Below, piece after piece: positions 34,581 to 45,300 of a DNA stretch of 64,000 bases. A program made the position numbers and the translations under genes. This DNA is from Rhynchonema sp. JSB1_4. Taxonomy: Eukaryota > Nematoda > Chromadorea > Monhysterida > Xyalidae. Numbering within the stretch: position 1 is the stretch's first letter; each line of letters begins with the position of its first letter. Where the stretch lies: NCBI GenBank assembly GCA_030248065.1, contig JASAMV010008532.1, forward strand, positions 1 to 64,000, read 5' to 3'. The notes beneath the pieces are model-generated. The model was not told where the DNA came from. It saw only the letters and a program-made list of their open reading frames with translations, and did no database searches.

Positions 34581-37173
34581 ATGGATTCTGAGCCTGCCGC
34601 TGCTGCAAGTGCTGTCAGTCACCCGAATTGTGTGTTCTGTCGAATTGCAAACGAAGGCGCGGACTCGCTCGGCAATCCGTTTGTTTATCAGGTTCGTTAG
34701 TGTTTTCCCTATTGTCACACGTTTGTGAAACATCGGGCTGCTGTTTTTCTCAGGATGAAACATTCTTCGTGATGTCCGATCGGGCACCACATGCACCGCA
34801 CCATTATCTGGTTATACCGAAACGGCACATGAAAAGTGCGAACACGTTGGATAAGGAGGATGCAGAATTTGGTTGGTTGGTTGATGTGTCCATCCACGGA
34901 CATTATGGATTTGATTTGATGGTCGGAGCCGAACTGTCCTGGTCATCCGCATGGCATTTTGAATCGAGAATAGTTCGAGATTTATTAATGATGCTCAATG
35001 CTGTGCAGCCGTGGTATAGTCTGTTGATTATATTTCGACATATTGTATAAGCCCCATTCAGCGATATTTGGAGCGGGCTGGGTCGACGCCATTCTAAATG
35101 AATGTTTCAGGCATTGTCAACTCATTCGCAGAGCCATTGAACATTGTTGGTGTTGTGCGATAACAGGCCACGTGTTTTTGTGCCACGCAGCAAGCATTGT
35201 TCAAGCGGCCTTTGCCTGAATTAGCAATGCTTCAAACATTCATTTAGAATGGCGTCGACCCAGCCCGCTCCAAACATCGCTGAATGGGGCTTATACACTA
35301 TGTCGAAATATAATCAACAGACTATACAGCGGTGTTTTTTATTGGTAATTTGGCACTATCGGGTTATTTTCGAAGTATCGGGTATCGCTTTTTTCATGAA
35401 CTATCGGGTATCGGCATTTGCCAAGTATCGGTTGTCGGGTATCGGCACACCCCCGATACCGATCCCGAATCATAACATCTCGAAATATCGTGCGTATAGT
35501 CCAGCCACGAACTCATGAGACGACTTTTTTTTGAAATTGGCTTGTGCGGATCCAACAATGTTCCGGTTCCACGTATTTAGGAAATGAAAGAAAGAGAAAC
35601 GCACGTATTTTTTAAAAACACGCTCTCCACTCGGTGCGTAAATTCCCTTTTGACTCCCAAAACATTTGTGTGCTGAACAACGCTGCTGTTCGCGTAAGCA
35701 CGCAACAAATTGAGGTCAGCCAGCTGGAACTTGTCATCATCTCCCTCAGCCAATCTCTTTCTTTTGTTTGCGAAAACACGTGTATCTAGAGCATTTTTGA
35801 ATGCGGCCAAGCAAGCTTTAAAAAAAGTCATCTCATGAGCTGGTGGCTGGACTATACAAAAAGATACGCGATCGTCCGTATCCAAGACAGATCCCATCAC
35901 TGTCTGATGCATCACCCTCTACATCAACGAAAATGTTTCAGTATCGTCCATGCAAGAATGCGCGACCAAGTTCATAACTGAAAATCTTTCGTCATCTGAT
36001 GATGTTTCGTTTGACCGAGACCAACTGAGCTTTGGTTTCCACTGGCCTCCGCTGTTGAGTGTTTCACATCTGCACATGCACATTCTGTACCCGGTCAATC
36101 AAATGTCGTGGTTCGCTCGAAACATGCTCTTTCGACCCGGAAGGTTCTTCAGATCGGTCGGTTATGTTAGTTTTTGGCCTATTGTAATGTGGTTGACGGA
36201 TTGTTTACGCTACCGATGCGAAAGTAAGTCGACTAATGATGCGAGTGAAGTCAAAGTTTGATGGGGCCGAATGAATGAAATGTTCCAAAGGGGCTCTACT
36301 CGGGATTTTTTTCGTTCTGGTGCCCAGTTTATGATCTAAATTCGCCGAACAAAACGAGCTATTTTACATGATAACTGGTATGTTTTGGTCAAAATTTTTG
36401 CCTTCCATTTTCGTGCAAACCAAAATGCAGTCTGTACCAAGCATCTATACGACACAAGAACGTATTGCAATCAGGTATGAACCGTATTCGAAAAGTACAA
36501 AAATTTTACGTGTGGCCCTATTCGGAAGATGGTTCGAATAAAGCCCCATGGGGCTCAATATGGGAATAAAAATAATTTTCATGATTTCCCACCACCGAAT
36601 AGAGCCCCAGGGGCTGTAACCGGAAGACTCCGGTATCAGCCGTCATGGACGAGATCTATATCAACCACTCTTCAATAGGGATCGGAAGGTATCGGGTATC
36701 GGCACCCAAAAAGTATCGGGTATCGGCATGTTTCTCCAAGGTATCGGGTATTACACTTTTCGCGATGAAAAACCAGTTGTCAAAAACAGCTCTGCAGATA
36801 TTTGTTGCGAATAGAAAAAATCTTTAAATGTAGGTTAGAGCTATTTTCATGTTGCATGATACAACATCAGAGCACGATTTTAATGAAAAAAATTGTTGCG
36901 CACAGTACTCAATGGCCATCTCAAAAAATCCCGCACGATGTTTGCCAAAAACCTCAGTTTTGCTGGAAAAGCGGTGTTTTTATTGGTATTTTGGTACTAC
37001 CGGGTATCGGGTTATTTTCGAAGTATTGGGACTCGGCATACCCCCGATACCGATCCCTACTCGTCAACAGACGTAATTTATTGCTCAAGAAACATTTTTG
37101 ATAAAATATAATAATTTAACTATTAATATTCCAGCCCGAACGAGTGATTACGGATTTACAATCGAAGCTTTGA
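34581..37173 (+). CDS. HINT3-like histidine-triad nucleotide hydrolase
   Basis: Exons: 34581-34691, 34754-34871, 35942-36165, 37135-37173; 163 aa. The N-terminus has the Cys pair CVFC (residues 17 and 20). Exon 2 gives PHAPHHYLVIPKRHMKSA, typical of HIT proteins. Exon 3 has the catalytic triad HLHMH (119, 121, 123) within FGFHWPPLLSVSHLHMH, closest to HINT3 and not HINT1. The last 12 codons read PERVITDLQSKL, like the HINT3 C-terminus. HINT3 hydrolyses nucleoside phosphoramidates and acyl-adenylates. Introns 2 and 3 are enlarged by MITEs at 35,017, 35,497 and 36,676. The donor after 36,165 (GTTAGT) was chosen so that the final exon stays in frame. Confidence 0.9.
35017..35324. mobile_element. 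TA-target MITE in HINT3 intron 2, first
   Basis: Ends TAGTCTGTTGATTATATTTC are inverted and TA flanks both. The arms extend more than 80 bp with one or two mismatches. Length 308 bp. Confidence 0.88.
35497..35854. mobile_element. TA-target MITE in HINT3 intron 2, second
   Basis: Ends TAGTCCAGCCACGA and the near complement TGGTGGCTGGACTA are flanked by TA. It includes AAAGAAAGAGAAAC and a phrase AACGCTGCTGTTCGCG that recurs at 41,225-41,260. Between this and the previous MITE is a short GGGTATCGG-type repeat (35,355-35,465). Confidence 0.82.
36676..37059. mobile_element. hAT-type MITE with GTATCGGGTATCGG words
   Basis: Ends TAGGGATCGG and CCGATCCCTA are inverted. Flanks CTCTTCAA and CTCGTCAA agree at 7 of 8 bases. 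It lies in HINT3 intron 3. Confidence 0.75.
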
Positions 37174-37614
37174 ACCTGCAGTTGAAAACGTGCACGTGCA
37201 CTTCACCGGTTTGAAAGGCGACGTGATGACATTATCTGTGCATTCTTGATTCGTCAGTCCTTTTTTGGGGGCTAAACATTTTCCGCTGAAACCGCGTTAT
37301 CACCGTACAAAATTGTGATTCACTTGTTGGTGGTGCTAACGTCTGTTCAAATAACGATGCCGCTATAAACTTGTAATAATCATTCTGTTTCAATGCTGGC
37401 ATTGCTTTTTTTACCAAGTGCTTTATTTGCACGGCCGCTTTGCATGGTGTGCTACCTGACAGACTCCACTGACTGGTTTCTTGCTGATAACGCAGATATT
37501 TTACACTGCTCATTGAATGATCTAATATTGCATGTTCAGTGCTTATGAGTTCTGAACCTTGTATGTTTTCCATTTTTGAAGTGTTGCATTTTCAACAATA
37601 GTTTTTGTTACTCA

Positions 37615-37622
37615 GATTCGTC
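37615..37622 (+). promoter_or_regulatory. Probable spliced-leader acceptor of GALK2
   Basis: TTTTGTTACTCAG ends at 37,615; the ATG follows after 7 bases. The HINT3 stop is 442 bp upstream, so the two genes could share a transcript. Confidence 0.45.
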
Positions 37623-40600
37623 ATGGATTCGCCTTCACTGACATCGGAGTTCGAGCGTGTGTATGGCAGCAAACCGGAGTTTTTGGTGCGCTGTCCGGGA
37701 CGTGTGAATTTGATTGGTAATGACTAATGAGTTGGGTTTTTGGGTATCCACATGATTTTAAATTTGTGTAGTTTGTAATCGATTTCAGGCGAACACATTG
37801 ATTACAATGGATACGGTGTGTTCCCAATGGCAATCGAACAGTGCATTGTGGCCGCCGTGAAAAGTGATCCGGATTTGAGCGATATCACTCTGCGAAATGT
37901 GAATGCGAACTACGAGTGGGTCTGGTTTATGATCTTTAATCGCCTCGCGCGCGTTTTCGCTTGTAAATTGATTACAAGCATTGTGGGCGTGAGGAAATAT
38001 AGGCAAACGATTTCGAAGGTGGTGTGCATTCAAAACGAATAGAAAGAGAAAATCATCATGCTCCACTTTATATTCTTCAACGTGTAACATTTCCCAAATC
38101 AGCAGCCACGTATGAATGTTTCACTATTCTGCCAGCTGCGAAATCGAGCTGTCAAACTGGACGGACGGACGACCTGAAATGTTTTGTTGACAGAATACAG
38201 ATCGTCGCGGCGATTAGCGCAGCAATCTTTGTGCCGTGGTCACACAAAAGAAGAGAAATAAATATTCGTACACTAACTCGCACTCCACGATTGAAACATC
38301 ACAGAGCACACGACCGATCACGTGACCGGTTGGATGTGGACCGCGCAAATCCCAAATGGCATCAGTACTTCATCTGTGGATATCGAGGTGTCATCGAACA
38401 TTTGGCCGCCAGACAACACATACAAAAGAAAGGTAAGGCATTGCACAGCACAGTGTGCCTTCAGTGTTAATTTTGTGACCGATTGCTCGGTCCTAACAAT
38501 CGTGATAATATTTTTGTGTCGGCCCACTCATCTCACTTTAACTATAAAGTGGGTGGTGGACTGTGTTTATCTTGAAAACAGGTCTTCAACGTGATGTTTC
38601 ACTTACAGGCATGAAAGTGCTGGTCAGTGGCAGCATACCTCCGAGTGCCGGCCTGTCCAGCTCCAGTGCATTGGTGTGTTGTGCGGCGCTGTGCACCTGG
38701 AACGCGGTGTTGGGCAAGGATTGCACAATGGACAAGGTTGAATACACATGATGATTTTCTCTTTGTTTTAGTTTTATGATTGAAAATCCCTTGTCGCAGA
38801 CCGAAATAGCCGAACTGTGCGCGCGTTGTGAACGCTATATCGGGACGGAGGGAGGTGGGATGGACCAGGCGATATGCATGTTGGCCAAGAGGGGACAGGT
38901 TTGTGTTGATTTACACGTATAATCTAAATACGAAAAGGCTTTTGCATCACATGGTATTGGTCGCACAATGACTTTATAAGAATTGGTCAAATTTTTTCCT
39001 GAATCGCAAAGCACGCTAGTGACGGGGCAATGACGTTGCGTTGCGCGATCACACACAAAACACGTAGTAAAGAGAATGTTTCAGACCTGCGGCAACGTGG
39101 TTGATCTGCTAGATTATTTTCAGCTGAAAATGTTTTGTGAGAATCAGAAATAGCACAGTAGTTAAGAGTGACTGAACGTGAAAATCAGGATTGATTTTGA
39201 TGAATTCTTATATGGTCATTGTGCGACCAATACCCATGCCCAATCTACCGAGAGCGGCAAGTCTCGCACCATGGTGCCACGACAAAGAGGGCACGCTGTA
39301 CTGTATTGTTTTTTTGGCTGTACTGTATTGTACTATAATACTGTACTGTATTATAATTGAATTTTATGTTTCACCCACCTTCACAATGGGCCCTTCCTTT
39401 TTTATTCAGGCAATGAAGATCGACTTCCACCCATTGCACACCGAGCCAATCGGTCTGCCGGACGGTGCGTGTTTGGTTGTGTGCCATTCGTGTGCCGAAA
39501 TGAACAAGGCCGCCACGTCCTACTTCAATGAACGCGTGCTCGAATGCAGAATCGCCAGCAAGGTTGTTGTTGTGAGAGCGCCATTGAAACCTGGTGATCT
39601 CATTGGGATCTGCCTTGGTCACACGACCGTTCTTTCATTAGACTGGTTTGTATTTATTATTGCCGATGCATTAATTTCGACCAGCACAGGAAAGATGAAA
39701 GAGACCGGAAATAAACATCTTGTACGCTGGTCGAAATTAGGGCATTAGCCAATTTTAAATTGCCCTGAAATTAAAGATGGCTGTGAAACAAAATCATTGT
39801 AACCTCGTTTCGTTAGTGAAGAAATGTTCGTTCGGACTCCAAATTTTCGAAACCAAACCCTTTGGCCTTCGATTGGGCTTGAAACGAAATAATGTTTCAC
39901 ATGCCTTACACAGGTGATGGCGCAAGCATCCGGTTTGCCGTGGCGTGACATCCGCACGCCCGGCCAGCTGCAACAAGCGCTCGGTGCACTGGCTCTGTCT
40001 GACATGTGCGCACTGGTCGACAAAATGCTCACGAACGAACCATACAGCAAAAGTCGGGTGCTTGAGTTGTTGGCAACCACGGAAACGGAACTGGATCAAA
40101 ATGCTGGTGTGACGAACCTGACCAAACATAGTCGGTGTGCTTTTGGTCGCCTGGTTTACGTTCGCTGATATCTGACAAACTTTGCCCCTTGCACCCACCG
40201 GAAGTGCGTGTGTGGGGTCGGGGAACCTTGGCTAGGCCTTGTTTCACGTAGAGAGGCGTTTATGTGAAGCAGAAGTATGCCACTTGCAGTGTGGTGTTAC
40301 TGAAACAGACTGGGGCGTTGGCTGTTTTCGTGGGGCCACCAAGACACGGTCAGATCAAGTGCCTCGGTCGAGCACCTGACCAATAACCGCTTAAAAAGTC
40401 TATTACATCCGCAAATAAATCCCCAACTTTCTATCATGCCATATAACCATCCCCAAATGTTTGTTGCACAGTGACCCACTACCATCTACGTGACCGCATT
40501 CTGCACGTCTACGGCGAAGCGAACAGGGTTGAACGATTCGGTGACATTTGTCGATCCACAGATATTCAATCTGCTGATGCGATCATTCAGCTCGGTGCAT

Positions 40601-41005
40601 TGATGAATGAGAGTCACGATAGTTGCTCGCGACTGTACAAATGCAGTTGTGCCGAATTGGATGAGCTCACTGATGTTTGTCGGTTAGTTGGGGCTGGAGA
40701 TGAAAAGAGGCAGTGTCGGGTCGGTTTTTTTCCTCCAAACTCTGTCCATCCATCTTTCCCAACCCAACACCCAACTTTATGGCAACTTTTACAGAGCGGC
40801 GGGCGCGGTTGGCAGTCGTCTAACGGGCGCGGGCTGGGGCGGATGCGCCGTGTCCCTGATCAGGGAACAGGATGTCGCCAGTTTCATTGACAGCGTGAAA
40901 ACGGCGTTTTATGACAAGACCGACAGTCGACGGGCCAAGTTTGACAGCGGAACTGCGGTGTTTCCGTCACTGCCGGCAGAAGGAGCTAGCGTTACTTGGC
41001 TGTAG
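37623..41005 (+). CDS. GALK2, N-acetylgalactosamine kinase (GHMP family)
   Basis: Exons: 37623-37716, 37789-37915, 38305-38432, 38609-38736, 38800-38898, 39410-39562, 39914-40130, 40472-40682, 40795-41005. All phases agree, giving 455 aa (human GALK2 has 458). The galactokinase signature GRVNLIGEHIDY spans exons 1-2 (residues 26-37). The ATP loop [13 protein letters not shown] is at 126-138, then [26 protein letters not shown] and, near the end, [12 protein letters not shown]. The wording favours GALK2 over GALK1 (GIPMAQG-type). The enzyme phosphorylates GalNAc at C1 in the cytosol. The acceptors of exons 3 and 4 are each immediately preceded by the 10-mer TGAAACATCA / TGATGTTTCA. Intron 2 carries a GGCAAAC MITE fragment. 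Confidence 0.96.
38001..38148. mobile_element. GGCAAACTAC MITE, copy B (GALK2 intron 2, degraded)
   Basis: It keeps the family interior (CAAAACGAATAGAAAGAGAA, then CCCAAATCAGCAGCCACGTA) but has lost the outermost right end and part of the left end. Confidence 0.75.
39672..39739. mobile_element. Tiny hairpin MITE, TTTCGACCAGC family, copy 1
   Basis: TAATTTCGACCAGC and GCTGGTCGAAATTA are inverted ends of a 68-bp unit in GALK2 intron 6. Confidence 0.75.
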
Positions 41006-42372
41006 GCGATGTTGGGCAGGTCATCAAACTGGGTGATAGGACCTGACTTGCCTTTGTCAGTTGACCTTTCACATTAGCGATATTTATTTTGTTTTTACAA
41101 TGTTATTTTATTACTTTACTGTTGATATTCGCATATATTTATTTGCCTGTTTTCTTGCTGCCGTTAGTCAGAACAGAACATTTTATATATCTCGGTTCGT
41201 AAATTCGCTTTTATTCGAAACGTGCCTGCGCTGATGAACGCTGCGGTTCGCGTCAACACGCAACAAATTAAGGTCAGACAGCTGAAAGTTGTCATCATCC
41301 TGTTTGGGCGCTCAACCACTCCCGGTGGCGGTTGCGCTTTCGAGAATTCGGGTCATTTTGTTGACTGTTTCTTTATCTGTGGTCACAACAACAATCTGGT
41401 GGATTTCAGAAGCACTAAAATTATGTGATATTTTAGTTTCACTCGAATTAATCATATCGACATTATCATTATCAATGCTAAACTTTGTCACATTAGAATG
41501 GTTTCGGTGCGATATCACAAAATGTTATCGTACATCATAACAACGTTAGTGTAATTAGTGCGTTTGTCTTGTGATTATATAAAAATGTCGAGACAAGAAA
41601 ACGTGGGGCTAATTAGGATAAGATAACGATGACTAAAATATGGCATGGAACAAAAACACACGTGCGTTGTGTGAATGAAGGGTGACTCATCTAATCAAAT
41701 GAAAGAGAAAATATCATGTGATGATAAATAAACAAGTATACCGAGGCGTGGTTACCTACTTTACAGTGACAATTGATCACATAGCAATAAACCACAACCA
41801 AAAACAAAGCCGGTATTTTTTTTAAATTTCCTGTGCTGAATTACTATACCGGCAAAATCCATGTAAAATCAATTGCAACTCAGTGGTACAGTGAATCAAT
41901 AATGAGTACAGCAGTAGGTCAATATAAACAGTTTTCTCATCAATAAATAACACAAAATTCACAGAATATTGGGAAGAAAAAACATGATAGGACAAAATAG
42001 GTGACTTTCTATGAACTCGCATAAATAGGTTCAGGTTAAAATCTGATTAACCACAGCGATCCAATAAAGATTCACATACACACAGTGAAACATCGAACAA
42101 GCAACAAACAGAACAGCAGTGCAGTACACCGTAATGACAATGAATTCATTCATGCGCAGAAAACAAAAAAAGGATCATAATTAAAATAGAAATTCAATTT
42201 TCAATAAAAACAAAAAAGAACATGTTGAGAGCCAGAAAGAGAGCGGACACAAACAGAGCGTACAACAATGAGAAGACAAAATACAAAACACTCGCGGTGA
42301 TGTGCCAAAGCCACAACTCTATAAAAATCAATCAATCGCCCATCATATCCATAATTCCATATTCCAAATCAA
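41006..42372. other. Convergent intergenic region between GALK2 and SCAMP
   Basis: No gene recognised. 41,205-41,305 resembles the interior of the MITE at 35,497 (GTTCGCG...CACGCAACAAATT). The rest is AT-rich and without clear repeats. Confidence 0.5.
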
Positions 42373-45300
42373 TCAATATCGCCCGCCAGCCCCTGCCGCG
42401 GCATTAAACGAACTTCGCGCCGCCGCACCAGCAGCACTGGCCATACCACTTTGTACATCCGGGTTGTTCATCACACCAGATTGGAACTCTTGCTGCGCCT
42501 TGGCGAATGACGCACCCGACGAACGATACAGGCCGTGCACCTGATGAATTCATTCAGGGTTGCACTTTTCAGTGTTGAATCAACTTTGCGGGCAAGCACT
42601 GTGACCAGGACCACTAACGATTCGATATCGACAAAAATTTTATGACCCGTATTATCATGCAAAATAGTTGCAGCACTTTTGGAACGGGTATGTAAAGGCA
42701 AACTACACCAACACGAGCCCAATTTCGAAGATGGTGTGTATTCAAAGCGGATAGAAAGAGAAAATAATCATGCTCCACTTGGTATTCTTCAACGTGTGAC
42801 GTTTCCCAAATCAGCAGCCACGCCAGAATGTTTCACTACTCTGCCAGCTGCGACACCATGATTATATTATCGTGTTTAGTTGCGCTCGTGGCTAGGACGA
42901 CCAGGACTGCGGTTGTGCACTACAACTTTGAGCCGAATTTAGTGATAGAGTTTGGGCACTAATTTCGACGAGCGTAACAGTTGTTCATTGTGCCTCTTAC
43001 GCTGGTCGAAATAAATGCTCCAACAAACCCTATCGTAAAACAAGGGCAAAACAGACATTTCCATTGTCAAATCGCAGTCGTGGTCTGGTCATAGCTGCAA
43101 ATTGGCGGTCAACGGTTTTCAGACAGTAAGACTGGTGAATTTCACGAAAACGGCAATCACAGAAGACAGACAGAGATAAACACATAATCAAATTAACCTT
43201 CATCAACACGAGAATCATAGCGACAGCGCAGAATGTGAATCCAGCAGCGGGCAACAGCATCACGATGCCGGCGAAGATCTTGCCGTGGCTGAACTGCGTC
43301 GATACGTTCAACCAACCGCTGCAATATGGGCGGGGGCAAGTGCTCAATCAATTTAGAATAACTTGAGGACGCATTCTATCATGCTTTTACGACCTCGACC
43401 GATTTCAGAGAAATTGTGTATCTTGAAATCAATCGTTTCGTTCGTACTTATCGGGTTTTCATATTGAGCAACTAAGTGGTGTGGTATTGCACATTTTGGC
43501 GATTTGTACTTCGCGAAAAGACTGCCAATTCTGAATCGAAAGTGAGATTTAGGAATTAGGGTTAGAGGTCGGGGGGTACCCGACACCCGACATCTGAGAA
43601 AAAAAGCCGACACCCGACAGTTGCAAAAAAACCGACACCCGACACCCGTTTTTGGACCAAAAACAGGCAATTTTTTGCTCATTTGCATCATTAGCGCATT
43701 TTTTTGGCTCAAGTTACTGAATTCAAGCATTTTCAAAAAGAAATAAACACCAAAATGTCACATTCTGCGTCTTCGGAAACATTTGGTTCGAAGAAAATAT
43801 TCTCTCAAAATTCTTATCTCAGCAAAACTGATGTTTTGAACCGCAAGTGTCGGGTGTCGGCTGTCGGGTCCCAAGAAAACCGACACCCGACATCTGGGGG
43901 TACCCGACACCCGACACCTACACTTTTTTGGCACCCGACACCTGACATCTCTCTAACCCTAATATGAATGTCAAAAAAGCCCGGATAGGAACATTCCAAA
44001 TTGCTCAATACGAAAATTTGTCTGCACAGCATAAACGTTCACTCAAGTCACCGCAAATCGGACTGCAGTAACGTATTTATGTTGACACCAAACCCAAAGC
44101 AACCAAAAGCCCACCAGTACACACGAACTAATACGAAACATCAAAGTACCAAAACAGTGAGTGAAGTGTAACATTGAATACCAGCCAACCAGCCCACTTA
44201 CCAACTCCATCCGAGCACGCCGATAGCGAATAGACAGCAGAATATGATTTGGAAAAACATGCAGAAAAAGAACACGACGAACTGGACGGACGAATCGTTT
44301 CTGAAAGAGCACAACAACACAACATCGACACATATTGTGCATGTGAAACATCAGCCAGCTTGCCACCATCACTCACACGGCACCGCACTATAAATTCACG
44401 TATGTGCATGCTTGAAACTCGATGATCGAATCGGATTTGATTTGTCTTGGACTTTTGGCTTTATTTTTAACAATTGAGGGCATTTCGAGATTTACTCTGG
44501 CCACAGATGTCGAACAGCATAGCGGTTATTCGTTATCTGTTTGGTAACATCTCAAATGATCAACCTGCACGTGATTTAAAATTAAAGCAACAGTAACCCT
44601 AGAAACATATTCAATACAAAAAGTCACGTGACCAAAACACAGATCCGATCCGATCACCGAATTCGACGTCCTAATCCTGGCCACGCTACAGACTGGTGGG
44701 TGCAGCACAAATACAAGTATGACGTCCATGTACAGTATAATATCTCTTACGGACCAAGAACCGCTGGAGTGCGATAGCCCGATGGCTTGCACTGATATCA
44801 ACAGTATGTGCATCATGAACATGAAGAAGTAGACCATGAAATTGAACGAACTGTCGTCTCTAAAACGTCGTAATTCATTGGGCTCATGGTTTTCTTGCTT
44901 AAATCAGAGTTTCAGTGAGTTCCTTGGTTGTAATTACATATCTTTGAAATGACGCGTCAATTTTTGATGGCCATGGATGGGGTGGAGGCGGATTTTGACA
45001 TCTTTTGCTTGGGCAACATTTTGCACCAGGTTGCAGCAGCACTGATTTCGACCAACGTAGAAGTTGTTAGGCGGTTGGGAAGAACTTCTACGCTGGTCAA
45101 AACTGATGCGGCAACGATGGCACAAAGTTACATTTTACAAACTGCGCCTGCTGCGCGTTTACCAAAGAAATGACAAACCCCCCAGCCCCAAACAAAGTTT
45201 ACACCCGAAACAGGCAAAGCACTCGCCTGAACGCTTTGTAGAGCGGTCGATACCAGCACAGGAACGAGCATGGCGTGAAGATGGCCACTTGCAGCAATGT

